The position numbers were made by a program, and so were the translations under genes. DNA of 64,000 bases from Sulfurisphaera javensis (GTDB lineage Archaea; Thermoproteota; Thermoprotei_A; Sulfolobales; Sulfolobaceae): positions 1,647,812 to 1,711,811 of the forward strand of contig NZ_AP031322.1 of NCBI RefSeq assembly GCF_041154675.1. Reading direction: 5' to 3'. Below, in pieces: positions 47,297-56,922 of this stretch (the first letter of the stretch is position 1; each line of letters starts with the position of its first letter). Under the pieces are notes generated by a model, which was not told the origin of the DNA, did not search any database, and saw only the letters and a list, made by a program, of their open reading frames with translations.

Positions 47297-47414
47297 ATGG
47301 GAAGTAGGGAAACAATTTTTATATTAATTTCGTCATGTAGCGATTATATTTACATTGTTCTACCTTCAAAGTATTTAAGTTTAAAAACTACCTATGCTTT
47401 GATAGGAAAAAATA

Positions 47415-47877
47415 GTTAAACCCTGGACTGATTTGAAGAAATATTAGCACGATAGGTTTGTAGAAGCGTTATATGAGGCTGACTAAGCCATGAGATTTAT
47501 GGAAGTCGGGTTATTAAGAAACTCGTCCGGAAAAGTTTACCAAACTGTTAAAGCTTACATAACTGGATTATCAGTAGATTACAGAGACCCTTCTCTCAAA
47601 ATATTTTCAAGGAAAGAGGAAACTGTCAGAGAATAAATATGTTGAAAGAGTAGATTGGATAATTGATATTATGCCTAGCTCTAGATCGAGGGAAGTTGTG
47701 AGTATCATTGGTGATAAAGAGTTAATTCTTATAACCGAAATATAGCCCTTGATTTGTATGATTACCAAATATAATGAAGTGATGTTGATGCTGAGGTTTC
47801 GAGATATAGAAACATAGATCAAGTTAAAAATGATATTAAATTTGTTATAGAATTTATCAAAAATAAACTAAAAAATT
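47415..47877 (+). pseudogene. PaREP1-family gene, degenerate
   Basis: Across frames one reads KPWTDLKKY, stop, HDRFVEALYEAD, stop, AMRFMEVGLLRNSSGKVYQT and YITGLSVDYRDPSLKIFSRK, a shift, KYVERVDWIIDIMPSSRSRE and VVSIIGDKELILITEI, another shift, ALDLYDYQI, two stops, SDVDAEVSRYRNIDQVKNDI. The DRFVEALxEAD and DWIIDIMP marks match crenarchaeal PaREP1-type (HEPN-related) proteins. At least four stops and two shifts make it a clear pseudogene. Confidence 0.7.
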
Positions 47878-47912
47878 GTATAGCTCTGTTTGCGTTACCT
47901 TATCACTTTTGT

Positions 47913-48505
47913 TTAACTACTTAATCCTATAAATACTAAAATAAATCCTACTAAATTTAAAAATGGTATAGCTATTAATATTTCCCCTATCTTTAACGTT
48001 ATTTCATTCAACTCCTTACCTAAATTATAAAAACCTGATCCAACAAATATTGAACCTATAAGAAAAACTGCAAAGAGATAAGGATCAAGTAAACTCCCAT
48101 TCCAGCTAAGACTACAGCTAGTTGAGTATGAGAAAATGCGATAGTAAAGGTCAGCGAACTCATATAGTATCAGAATAAGAGAAAAAAGATACAAATCACT
48201 TCCAATTTTACCATTCTTTACATTTTTGCCTTGATTTAGTAGTTCATCAAATCCTTTTCTTATCTTTATCGAACCTAAGAAAAGAAATACGTAAGACGCG
48301 ATGGCTAAGATAGTTAACCTAAAACTAAACTACTGGTTAAATATTCTAATAGTGACGATGCACCAATTGCTAAAGTATTAAGAATCGCTATAGTTGTTAC
48401 AAGAGAAGTAAAGTGTAACAAAATAATGATAATAAGGAATATAAGAATAGACAAGGCAATATACAAGCTACCGCTAATTAAATTTTTATTCAAAGAAAAA
48501 ATCAC
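47913..48505 (-). pseudogene. DUF973-type membrane protein, one frameshift
   Basis: Two pieces join into one about 197-residue protein: MIFSLNKNLISGSLYIALSI with a second helix in frame 1 (48505-48314), then ILAIASYVFLFLGSIKIRKG to FDELLNQGKNVKNGKIGSDL and the end IFVGSGFYNLGKELNEITLK and IPFLNLVGFILVFIGLSS. GFYNLGKELNE...LKIGEILIAIPFLNLVG is the DUF973 signature of Sulfolobus. The shift lies near 48315, at GTTTTAGGTTAAC. Whether real or a sequencing error cannot be told. Confidence 0.65.
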
Positions 48506-49242
48506 TCCATTAAATCTAATCCAGTTTTATCTAAACTTTTCAACCAATTAATAAACTTCTTCACATTCTCTCCTTCAAATATTGATCCGTGCTGTGGTGC
48601 AATAATCCTTATATCTAAACCTTCAATCTTCTTTAACCAAATATCAATCGCTTTTCTAGAGGCTATATATCTTCTATGAAATGATTCCATTAACTTTGCA
48701 TGTTCCTCAAAGTTTTCTACGATTAAATACCACTTATCACGATAAGCTACAGCACCTAAATCACCAGAGAAGTAAATCTTTGCATATGTATCATAATAGT
48801 GGAAATTACCCGGGGAATGCATAAAATGAGCTGGTACAGCCTTTATAAAATCAATCATCATTCCTTCATCTGGAATGTCAACAAACCTCCCCTTAAAATC
48901 TACGCCCAAATGAGGAAGGAATCTCTCCCATAATGCTGAAGCATAAACTTTCGCATTAGGCACCATATCAATTATTATATTAAGACTTCCTATTACATCT
49001 GGATCTTGATGAGAGTATAAGATTGCTACCACGTTTTCTGGCTCTACAAACTTTCTCATGTTATTATATACTCTTTCAAATACAAAATATCCTCCCGGAT
49101 CAATTAAATATCCCTTATTCTCATGAACAATTAAATATTGATTAGTAAGTATTCCTTTCTCATTTTCACTTTCATCTAAGCCTAACCAAATAAATTTGTG
49201 CTTATCATCCTCAAATAATACATATGGTTCATGAACCTTCAT
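48502..49242 (-). CDS. metallo-beta-lactamase-fold protein (ODP/flavodiiron type)
   Basis: 246 residues. SHQDPDVIGS replaces the HxHxDH box, as in the ODP branch (oxygen-binding diiron proteins), with APAHFMHSPGNFHYY, IYFSGDLGAVA and APQHGSIFEG giving the remaining His/Asp ligands. Lacking the flavodoxin domain, it may bind oxygen or sense redox state rather than act as an NO/O2 reductase. It overlaps the SRPBCC-like gene upstream by 14 bases, so they are probably one transcript. Confidence 0.85.
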   Translation of the reverse strand: MKVHEPYVLFEDDKHKFIWLGLDESENEKGILTNQYLIVHENKGYLIDPGGYFVFERVYNNMRKFVEPENVVAILYSHQDPDVIGSLNIIIDMVPNAKVYASALWERFLPHLGVDFKGRFVDIPDEGMMIDFIKAVPAHFMHSPGNFHYYDTYAKIYFSGDLGAVAYRDKWYLIVENFEEHAKLMESFHRRYIASRKAIDIWLKKIEGLDIRIIAPQHGSIFEGENVKKFINWLKSLDKTGLDLME

Positions 49243-50002
49243 TTAACACACCCTTTAAGATTTCTTCTGGTACTAAAGATACATATATGTTAACTTTAAA
49301 ATGGCCTTCAAGTTCGTTTAAACTCTGCTCTCCGTAATTTTCATTTCCGTTTATATTAACATAAACACCGCTTACATTTCCATCAACGAATAAGACTCTA
49401 AAGGTAGAGTTATTTGATGTACCAGATATGTAAATCAACCTATACCTTAAATAATCTTGAATTAATTGGGAAAGCACCTCAACTGCTTGACTTCGAATTA
49501 TATCTATTTCTTCACTCTTTACTATCCTAGATTTCATTAGAAGTTTTGCAAGGAAACTCAATTTTCCCAAATTTTCTGATAAATTTGTAGAAATAACTCT
49601 ATCCTTAATCTTCTTTATTTCATCCTTTATACTTCTCTCCATAGATTCTGCGATATCCCTTAAATACTTTCTTACTATCCATTCTTTTTCTCCGCTATAT
49701 TGTATAGTTAAATCAAAGACAAGTTGATTCTTATCTACTCTATTCGCTATGTAGAATTCTAAAGAGTTCCCATTTTTTGATTTAAAAGTATAAGTTATCA
49801 AATTTTTAGTCTCGGTTTTTCCTTCAATTATAAACTGGTCCTTAAAAGAAAATAGAGCAAAACGCTTAAACCGTAATGTGATAGCATTCTTTCCTCTCTC
49901 TACTTGATATGGAATAATTGACAGGAAAAAATCATTATCTCTAAGTTGATTAATTATTAGTTGATCATTTTCAACGGAAAAAATAATCTTATATGATTTC
50001 AT
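49229..50002 (-). CDS. SRPBCC-like protein with a Gly-rich C-terminal domain
   Basis: 257 residues. The N-terminal 120 resemble a START/SRPBCC-type domain (SIIPYQVERGKNAITLRFKRF, LITYTFKSKNGNSLEFYIANR), followed by a helical stretch (YLRDIAESMERSIKDEIKKI) and a short C-terminal beta unit (ISGTSNNSTFRVLFVDGNVSGVYVNI). The order matches the protein at 57578-58207 (SRPBCC, helices, then VLYDGNVMVKINF), though sequence identity is low. No known function. Overlaps the beta-lactamase-fold gene by 14 bases. Confidence 0.5.
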   Translation of the reverse strand: MKSYKIIFSVENDQLIINQLRDNDFFLSIIPYQVERGKNAITLRFKRFALFSFKDQFIIEGKTETKNLITYTFKSKNGNSLEFYIANRVDKNQLVFDLTIQYSGEKEWIVRKYLRDIAESMERSIKDEIKKIKDRVISTNLSENLGKLSFLAKLLMKSRIVKSEEIDIIRSQAVEVLSQLIQDYLRYRLIYISGTSNNSTFRVLFVDGNVSGVYVNINGNENYGEQSLNELEGHFKVNIYVSLVPEEILKGVLNEGS

Positions 50003-50623
50003 CTTTCTATCATATTTATCTGTCCTTTTATTCTATTTAAATATGATGTTAATAAAGATGTCTGAATTTCTATTTTTAAAATTAGAAATGTAACTAACAA
50101 TATTTATAATCTATCTTAGATAGATAAAGTTAAATTATATATTTGATATTGTACTTAAATCAGATTTTTATGAAATAAAATTAAACAGTGAATACATTCG
50201 TTCGTATAGTTGATCTTTAGTTTTTGTAATTTTCAAATGACTAAAGATAATATAATAAATATTCAATTTCCTCATATTTTCTAAGGAACACTTAAGATAT
50301 TTTTAATACAGCTTACAATATACCTAATGATAAAAATTGAGACTAGCTTTAAAGGTTAAAAGATGAGTTAAATAGACAAGAATAGATGAAATCGAATAAA
50401 ACTCCTATCTCGAATCCTATTTCTAGTCTTAGAAAATACAGCATAAAGCAATAGATAATATTAGCGTTTTTCCAACAGGGTATCAATAACACGAATTATT
50501 GGACGAAATTAATATAAATTTCTACCCATGATTTTTCATCGCTCTAAAGATACTGAAGCGAAATTGGTAAGTGAAAAACTGCATAGAGACTTTATTTCTA
50601 CATTTAGGTTCTATTCACATTTA
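50003..50623. other. intergenic region with a perfect 17-bp palindrome
   Basis: 621 bases without a gene. ATCTATCTTAGATAGAT at 50109-50125 is a perfect palindrome (8-base arms) about 107 bases upstream of the SRPBCC gene. A C/D box-like string near 50043 (ATGATG...CTGA) lacks the second pair of boxes. Nothing else stood out. Confidence 0.5.
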
Positions 50624-51763
50624 TCATCCTTTTATTTCCTCTAAAGCTTTTCTGTTAGTTAATACTCCAAAGGTCATTATAAGTAATGCTGAAATCATTG
50701 CAACAATACCAGTTACAGCATAAGATATTTCAACGTTAGAAAGATAAAGTAATGCCATAATTACTGGTCCAATTGCGCCACCTAAATGGCCAATACCATC
50801 AGCAATCCCATAACCTAAGGTTCTAATCTTTGTTCCTAGATTTTCCGCTGTATAAGTATACATTGTAGGGAACTTAAATCCTTGGAAAAACATTATTACG
50901 AAACCAATTGCTAAAAATGATAAGCCATTAAAGAATGGCCATAACGCAACTAATATACCAGAAATTAGATTTGCGAACATGGAACTATATTTCCTCTCTA
51001 TAAAGTCATTAAGTAATGAACTTACTACAACACCTATTGGATCTCCATAAAGAATATAAGTAAAGTAAAGGCTTGTATTTTCAAAACCTTTTCCGGCAAG
51101 TGTAGAGAAAATAGGAGTTGAAAAAAGAGCGTAACCAGTAAAGTAGCTGGTAAACCAAATAGCAATAAGAACGAGAATCATTTTATCCCATTTCATCTTT
51201 TCTTCTTTTTTCACTACCCAAAGCTTAGATTCTGGTAATTTAACTCTGATTAAGAGAGAAATAATTGCTATTATTATTCCAGGTAAGAAGAGTAATCTCC
51301 AATAACTCTCTCCTAAGATTACTGCTATTGGACCGACAATTAAACTCATTAGAAACCCAAATAATGTAGTTAAACCAACAGCTCTACCTCGGAAATTCTT
51401 GTCAGTCATTTCAGCAACATATGATGGAACTGTTGCTACTTCTCCCTCAATTCCTAATCCTATTATAAATTCAGCAATTATAAGCTGAGTTACAGAGAAT
51501 GATAATAAGCCTATAATTGATCCAATAGAGATTAATATCATTGAAAGTATTAGTCCAACTTTTCTCCCATATTTACTTGCAATATAACCATTAATTATTC
51601 CTCCGATGAAATAACCTATCATTTCTGCTGATAAAATTAACACAGATGATACTTCGCCTAAAGATGCTGAAGCGTAATTTTCTATGTACGGCACATTGAA
51701 TATATCAAAAAAGCTTAAAGATGTCCCTAGAGAGAGCAAAGCTAACTGTTTTTTACTTAGCAT
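50624..51763 (-). CDS. MFS transporter (sugar/general porter type)
   Basis: 379 residues, about eleven to twelve helices. [23 protein letters not shown] (loop 2-3 motif) and [25 protein letters not shown] fit the sugar-porter/metabolite-proton symporter branch, as do [19 protein letters not shown]. No close partner gene that would name the substrate. Independent promoter region of over 600 bases lies beyond its stop; its ATG is 24 bases from the preceding gene's stop. Confidence 0.88.
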   Translation of the reverse strand: MLSKKQLALLSLGTSLSFFDIFNVPYIENYASASLGEVSSVLILSAEMIGYFIGGIINGYIASKYGRKVGLILSMILISIGSIIGLLSFSVTQLIIAEFIIGLGIEGEVATVPSYVAEMTDKNFRGRAVGLTTLFGFLMSLIVGPIAVILGESYWRLLFLPGIIIAIISLLIRVKLPESKLWVVKKEEKMKWDKMILVLIAIWFTSYFTGYALFSTPIFSTLAGKGFENTSLYFTYILYGDPIGVVVSSLLNDFIERKYSSMFANLISGILVALWPFFNGLSFLAIGFVIMFFQGFKFPTMYTYTAENLGTKIRTLGYGIADGIGHLGGAIGPVIMALLYLSNVEISYAVTGIVAMISALLIMTFGVLTNRKALEEIKG

Positions 51764-51787
51764 AAGTTATAAAAATGTTTATATCTT

Positions 51788-52231
51788 TTAAACTTTTCTA
51801 TTTATTGCATTTAATCTATATGAAATTAACAACCCTATTAATAGGCTTATTGGGAGAGTTTCAAAAAGGGACAGAGCTCCAAACAAGAAACTTAATAAAA
51901 GAACAATTACTCCACCAATAATACCCTTAACGACCCATGAAGAATTTCTTTCCCATATATAAGCAATTATTAAACCAGCCAAGGCTCCGCTAATTGTGTA
52001 AGCAAAACCAGATATCATTATTATTGTTATTGGAAGAACTGTTGGTAATTCCTTCATAGCTAGGCTAGCCTCTGTTGCATTTTTAGTTTCATTTAAAATA
52101 AGACTATAGTATTCTTTTTGTAATTGTGGCATTTGAGGCATATATTGGATAGCATATATTATGCCAGCAGCAATTATTCCTATTGATAAACCAAATATCA
52201 GTCCCCATTTAAGTCCATTACTGACTTTCAT
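51788..52231 (-). CDS. hypothetical membrane protein, four helices
   Basis: 147 residues: GLIFGLSIGIIAAGIIYAI, then a 45-residue loop with NET and NAT sequons, ITIIMISGFAYTISGALAGLIIAYI, GIIGGVIVLLLSFLFGAL, and LPISLLIGLLISYRL. Not recognised. It lies between an APC permease and an MFS transporter on the same strand (25 and 24 base gaps), so the four genes 50624-54875 could be one transcript. Confidence 0.6.
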   Translation of the reverse strand: MKVSNGLKWGLIFGLSIGIIAAGIIYAIQYMPQMPQLQKEYYSLILNETKNATEASLAMKELPTVLPITIIMISGFAYTISGALAGLIIAYIWERNSSWVVKGIIGGVIVLLLSFLFGALSLFETLPISLLIGLLISYRLNAINRKV

Positions 52232-52256
52232 AACTTTAATATCTCATTCATAGTAT

Positions 52257-53570
52257 TTATTCATTCGAGCTGGCCTTAGTTATCTCAATTCCCTCAGCAT
52301 ACAAGAATCCTAAGATTATCCAACCAAAGAATATGTAAACAATATATTTTTCAAATGTTGGTAAAGAATAGAAGAATACTGATAAACTAATAATTGATGC
52401 AACTATTCCTACAATTATTTGATGTATATGTTTTCCTTTTCTTTTTGAAGAGATTCTTACAAGAGAAACATTTGCCGATAGGTGAATAAATAAATTATTT
52501 AATCCAGCTAAAGCACCTAAAATTACAAACTCGTTATATAGTCCAACAAAATAGGCTAAACTAGTCAAAGCTAAAATAAATATTAAGGCTGTGAAAATCT
52601 CTGCATAAATAGGTTTGTTTCCTTTAACCATAGATAAGAAAGATGGAAAGAATTTATCTTTGGCCATTGCTTCCAAAGTTCTTGAGTCAGCTAAAATATA
52701 AGAAACACCACCTAAAGTACCATCATTTAACGCTATAAAGCCAATAAATAAAAGGCTTATGATTCCAAATCGTGAGAGCAAATATTCTACAAGATTACCA
52801 GTAAAGCCTAATGCACCTAAGGAATAAAAGAAAAATGTTGCTAGTAAACCACCAAAAAGAAGTACTGCAATTGCTGCTTTACCAATATCTCTAGATTCAG
52901 CCTCTTCTCCTAAAGGAGCAATAGAACCATAACCAGTGGGTATACCTAAACCAAAAACAACAGCCTCTAATAGTACTGGGCTTATAGTAGTTGGTACTGG
53001 ATTATAAAAATTCCAACCAGAATCATAAAGAAAAAGTATAGAAAGAAGAATTATAGTTAACATTTCTATCAGAGACATAACCATAGCATATTTTGCCGAA
53101 GTTCTAACCCCAGCTAAAACTAATCCAGAAGCAAGAGAACTTACAATAAGTGCAAAAAACCATTGGGGTAATGAGAGATAAGGTATAAATTGAGATAAAA
53201 CTGTGTATAAGACAAATGCTCCACCAGCTAACAAAGTGCCTCCATAAGAAAGAGCATAGAGTAAATAATTCCAACCTGTATTAAAACCTAATCTAGAAGT
53301 TAATGCGTATAAAGCATAAATATAATACCCTCCACCTCTTTTAAATCTTTGCGAGAGAAAATATATAACTAAACCATTAAAGAATACTACAAATGTAGCC
53401 AAGAGCATAGCGAAAGCCCCTTCCGTCCCAACCTCAGCAATCATTACAGTACCAAAAGTTAATAAAGAGATAAAAGGAGCTTGCCCACCAAATGATAAAA
53501 AGAATAAATCAGAAAATGATAACACTCTTCTCCTCTTATTATTAGTAAGTATATCTTGTTTCTTTTGCAT
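52257..53570 (-). CDS. APC-family amino acid permease
   Basis: 437 residues, about twelve helices. FLSFGGQAPFISLLTFGTVMI at the start and GIPTGYGSIAPLGEEAESRD (the helix 6-7 loop of the family) identify an APC superfamily transporter; YILADSRTLEAMAKDKFFP is the loop 8-9 motif. Substrate unknown. Follows another APC permease by 18 bases. Confidence 0.88.
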   Translation of the reverse strand: MQKKQDILTNNKRRRVLSFSDLFFLSFGGQAPFISLLTFGTVMIAEVGTEGAFAMLLATFVVFFNGLVIYFLSQRFKRGGGYYIYALYALTSRLGFNTGWNYLLYALSYGGTLLAGGAFVLYTVLSQFIPYLSLPQWFFALIVSSLASGLVLAGVRTSAKYAMVMSLIEMLTIILLSILFLYDSGWNFYNPVPTTISPVLLEAVVFGLGIPTGYGSIAPLGEEAESRDIGKAAIAVLLFGGLLATFFFYSLGALGFTGNLVEYLLSRFGIISLLFIGFIALNDGTLGGVSYILADSRTLEAMAKDKFFPSFLSMVKGNKPIYAEIFTALIFILALTSLAYFVGLYNEFVILGALAGLNNLFIHLSANVSLVRISSKRKGKHIHQIIVGIVASIISLSVFFYSLPTFEKYIVYIFFGWIILGFLYAEGIEITKASSNE

Positions 53571-53588
53571 AATTTATTTATGCTTTCT

Positions 53589-54875
53589 CTAGTTATAAGT
53601 TCTTTTCAAAAGTATCCCTTCTTTTTTAAATATCTCCTTATGTATAGAATGAATAACTAAGCCAATTAACAAGGTAATAAAACCTATAATTAAGGACTGA
53701 GATCCAAGAGAATACATGAAAATACCAGACATTATTATTGAAACTACTTGAATTATTGGGAACCCTGGCGATCTGAATACTCCTTTTAGTCCTCTATGCC
53801 TCACAACAGCAACTTCTATGCCAGATAGCATATAGGAGAATATTATACCGAAATTTGAAGCTAGGGCTATTGCCTCGACATTACCTAAGCCTAAAGATGC
53901 CACCATTATTAAGGCTATTATTACTAAGATGGTTTTCCTACCTCCTTTAATTTTAGGTAAAAGTCCATCAGACTCTATTTGCATCATTGTCCTTTCAGTC
54001 GCAATAATAGTTGAAAGGGTTACAGTAACAGTTGCTAAGATTGCTGTTAAGTTAACAAAGAAATAAACAATTGCTGGAGCATGAATATTTGCCAAAACAA
54101 GTTGTAAAGGAGCAGATGTTGTACTAAACACCTTATAACCTACAGCATCTACCATCGAAAAAGTAACAAGCATGTAAAGTATAGCACTAATTAATAGGGA
54201 AAATATTATAGCTTTAGGGACTGTCCTTTCCCCATTTTTAACCGAAGGTGTCAGCGTAGCTATTGTGTTAAAACCAGAATAAGCAAAGAAGGCTATGTTA
54301 GAGGCAATTAAGACCCCTTTAATTCCATGTGGTAAAAATGGAGAGAAGTTATATATATTTAATCCAGTAATAATCAAAACAGTTATTGAGAAAGAGATAA
54401 GACCTATGACGTTAAGAATAACAAGAACACTTTCAATCTCAGCAGCTAACTTAAGACCTAAATAGTCAATAATCGTAAGAATTACAATTAGAATTATGGA
54501 TAAGGGAAAATAAAGGTATGAAGGGAGAGAAAAAGTAGTGATTAGATATCCAGAAAAGCCTAAAGCTGTTGCTCCACCACTTATAGCATAACCAATAACT
54601 CTAAACCAACCTACAAGAAAACCTATAGTTTCACCAAGAGAAAGTAAAGCAAAAGAGTAAACTCCTCCCTCTACCTTAGGAAAGACTGAAGAAAGTTCAG
54701 CATTATTTAATCCAACGCTCATTGCATAAAGCGCGGTAATTAAAAATGCTAATAGTGCTGCTGGACCAGCTGCAGTTATACTAACACCGGCCATTACAAA
54801 TATGCCTGCACCAATTATATTTCCTAAACCGATTGCTAAAGCTTGTGCAAGAGATAATTTCTTCCCTTCCATCAA
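53589..54875 (-). CDS. APC-family amino acid permease
   Basis: 428 residues, about twelve helices. Typical start LAQALAIGLGNIIGAGIFVMAG (helix 1 with the GxGxG break) and SNIAFFAYSGFNTIATLTPSV in helix 6; ATERTMMQIESDGLLPKI is the loop 8-9 motif. First gene of a leftward transporter block. It starts 32 bases from the divergent Trm10 gene. Confidence 0.9.
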   Translation of the reverse strand: MMEGKKLSLAQALAIGLGNIIGAGIFVMAGVSITAAGPAALLAFLITALYAMSVGLNNAELSSVFPKVEGGVYSFALLSLGETIGFLVGWFRVIGYAISGGATALGFSGYLITTFSLPSYLYFPLSIILIVILTIIDYLGLKLAAEIESVLVILNVIGLISFSITVLIITGLNIYNFSPFLPHGIKGVLIASNIAFFAYSGFNTIATLTPSVKNGERTVPKAIIFSLLISAILYMLVTFSMVDAVGYKVFSTTSAPLQLVLANIHAPAIVYFFVNLTAILATVTVTLSTIIATERTMMQIESDGLLPKIKGGRKTILVIIALIMVASLGLGNVEAIALASNFGIIFSYMLSGIEVAVVRHRGLKGVFRSPGFPIIQVVSIIMSGIFMYSLGSQSLIIGFITLLIGLVIHSIHKEIFKKEGILLKRTYN

Positions 54876-54906
54876 AATTAAAAGTGTTCAAATGTTATAA
54901 TGTTTA

Positions 54907-55788
54907 GTGATTCTTGGCAAAATATTTGCTGAGGAATTAAAAAAGAAGGGAATAGACAAACTTTATGTAGGTTATGAGGAGCCATCTTTACAAAAATTAG
55001 CCGTTAAAATGCTCCTAAAAAATTACGGTATTTTGAGAAGAGATAAAGAAGGAATTAAAGTAAAAGAAGAGGAAGGAGTTTCTCTGTATAAAGGTAAAGG
55101 AGGAGAAAAAGTCGAGTATGTGTTTGTAAAAGGAGGAGAAAAAATAACTTTTAACCCACCTAAGTATCCTTTAATCGTTATTGATTTAGGCCTCTTTGAT
55201 GAACTAGATGAAGAGGAAAAAAGAAAAACTTTACTTCAAATAGACGTTACCTTAAGTGTAATTAGAAAATATTTATGGGATAGAAATTTAGCAATTGCTC
55301 ACTATAATTATTCTGTTGGAAAATCTATAATAATTAACTCTTTAGATTCTGATAACTGTATAATTCTAGATCCTTATGGAGATATAATTGCTAATGAAGA
55401 AATCATCAGAAAGACCGACATTATTATAATAGGAGGAATCGTTGACAAAGGAAGAAGATTAAAGTACGCTACTAAAAGGTTAGCCGAAATGTACAATTAT
55501 CCTTGTAAAAGAGTGAAAATAGCACTAAGAGGTAGTACTGTAGGTGTACCAGATGAGATTAACAAGATAGTAGATATTATATTGAAAGTAAAAACTGGAA
55601 AAGAATTGGAAAAAGCTATAATTGAGGATCAAAGTAAAGGGGATAAATTAGCTAGAGCATTAATGGATATTAACAATCATGGTGTTGAAATTTTAAATGA
55701 AGAGGTTAAATGGTTAAATATTGATGATAAACTATATAAAATTATACTTAGAAAAATAAAAAATACTAACTCTGTCACAAATCATTGA
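54907..55788 (+). CDS. trm10: tRNA m1A9/m1G9 methyltransferase Trm10 (archaeal SPOUT)
   Basis: 293 residues, the size of Sulfolobus Trm10. GKIFAEELKKKGIDKLYVGY and an N-terminal RNA-binding domain are followed by the SPOUT region: IVIDLGLFDELDEEE, then ADNA-like GGIVDKGRRLKYATKRLAEM with the family core, and KRVKIALRGSTVGVPDEINK. The Sulfolobus enzyme methylates N1 of A9. GTG start at 54907. The tail (NEEVKWLNIDDKLYKIILRK) is conserved in archaeal forms. Confidence 0.85.
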   Translation: MILGKIFAEELKKKGIDKLYVGYEEPSLQKLAVKMLLKNYGILRRDKEGIKVKEEEGVSLYKGKGGEKVEYVFVKGGEKITFNPPKYPLIVIDLGLFDELDEEEKRKTLLQIDVTLSVIRKYLWDRNLAIAHYNYSVGKSIIINSLDSDNCIILDPYGDIIANEEIIRKTDIIIIGGIVDKGRRLKYATKRLAEMYNYPCKRVKIALRGSTVGVPDEINKIVDIILKVKTGKELEKAIIEDQSKGDKLARALMDINNHGVEILNEEVKWLNIDDKLYKIILRKIKNTNSVTNH

Positions 55789-55831
55789 TTTTATAGCCTA
55801 AATTTAAAAACTCAAACTACTTTTATATTTT

Positions 55832-56452
55832 ATGAAAATAAATAATGCTTCTGTTTCAGCAATATTAAATAGGAATTTTAATAAAAATGATATAGCCATT
55901 TTAATAAACAAGGGAGTAATAGAACAAGAACTAATACCACTTATTCTGAATCTAATAACAACAAGAACTAGATTACAGAATCTCTTAAGGCTTTACACTT
56001 ATGAGAACTCAACGCTTTACTTAATGAACCAAGATAATAATATTGCAATTCTACAACTCTCTTACGGAAAAGATATTAAAGAGAATGACATAATCGCAGG
56101 CTTCGAAAAAATTAAGAATATTGCTGAGGACGTGTTTAGAGAAAATATATTCACTTATGAACTCTCCTTTTCTAGTATTATAGAAAGAAAATTAAAACAA
56201 ACTCCAATAACTCTACCTTCACAATTTTTCACAAATCCAAAAATTTTTGGGTATAGGATAATTTCTGATATCCAAGATTCGGAATTTGATATTCGATTTA
56301 AGGATATAAAGGAAATAATATTAGAGCCATTATTAAATGATATAAGGCAAACTTTCATTAATGTAACATACAGAGATAAAAGTTTGAATCAAGATAAAAT
56401 AAGTTCGATATTCAAAGAAACAGAAAATATAATAAATGCGATGTGTGAATAG
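55832..56452 (+). CDS. hypothetical protein, 206 aa
   Basis: 206 residues, soluble, Asn/Ile/Lys-rich. No family recognised. The N-terminal part is helical (SAILNRNFNKNDIAILINKG, LIPLILNLITTRTRLQNLLR), the middle mixed (TYELSFSSIIERKLKQTPI), the end helical (ISSIFKETENIINAM). It is 36 bases before hypA on the same strand and could belong to the hydrogenase set; ATG start with ATTTTATG at -6. Confidence 0.55.
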   Translation: MKINNASVSAILNRNFNKNDIAILINKGVIEQELIPLILNLITTRTRLQNLLRLYTYENSTLYLMNQDNNIAILQLSYGKDIKENDIIAGFEKIKNIAEDVFRENIFTYELSFSSIIERKLKQTPITLPSQFFTNPKIFGYRIISDIQDSEFDIRFKDIKEIILEPLLNDIRQTFINVTYRDKSLNQDKISSIFKETENIINAMCE

Positions 56453-56487
56453 GAAAAAAATAAAATGTAAGAAATAGAATTAATGTT

Positions 56488-56922
56488 ATGCATGAGTGGT
56501 CTATTGCTTACTCTGTTGTAAAAACACTAACGGATAATTTTGATAAAAAAGTCTTAAAAGTTACACTAGTTCTTCCTCAATTTTCTTTCCTCGACCTTGA
56601 GATTCTTAAAGAAGCCTTTGATGAACTTAAAAAGGAGAACAAAGTTACACAAGATGCTGAATTGAAAATTAAAATTGCTGAGCCAATTTTTAAATGTAGA
56701 AATTGCGGTAAGGAGTTCAAACTTTCTGATGTGGAAAAACAGTTAAATGAAGTTAGGAGTCAATATGGTGAGGAATACCCTCTACATTTAATGCCAGAAT
56801 TATTTCCAGCATTTCTAAAATGTCCTTATTGTGGTTCTCATGATATTGAAGCTAAAGGACAAGAGATTTACATCGAAAGCGTAGAGGTGGAGGAGAGTGG
56901 AGCCGTTACGAGAACTAGCTAA
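56488..56922 (+). CDS. hypA: HypA: nickel insertion metallochaperone
   Basis: 144 residues. MHEWSIAYSVVKTL holds the N-terminal Met-His-Glu that binds nickel; a zinc domain has Cys70/Cys73 (FKCRNCGKEF) and Cys112/Cys115 (KCPYCGSHDI), and the end is typical (GQEIYIESVEVEE). About 25 residues between the zinc half-sites are inserted relative to bacterial HypA, as in other archaea. It hands nickel to the hydrogenase large subunit coded at the right edge. Overlaps hypB by 26 bases. Confidence 0.92.
   Translation: MHEWSIAYSVVKTLTDNFDKKVLKVTLVLPQFSFLDLEILKEAFDELKKENKVTQDAELKIKIAEPIFKCRNCGKEFKLSDVEKQLNEVRSQYGEEYPLHLMPELFPAFLKCPYCGSHDIEAKGQEIYIESVEVEESGAVTRTS

Noticed and set aside
47125..47307. 60-codon + strand frame over the HEPN gene
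   Set aside because: Antisense shadow of the HEPN coding frame; no ribosome site.
50035..50070. C/D box-like string (ATGATG ... CTGA)
   Set aside because: The C box is incomplete and no C' or second D box follows at proper spacing.
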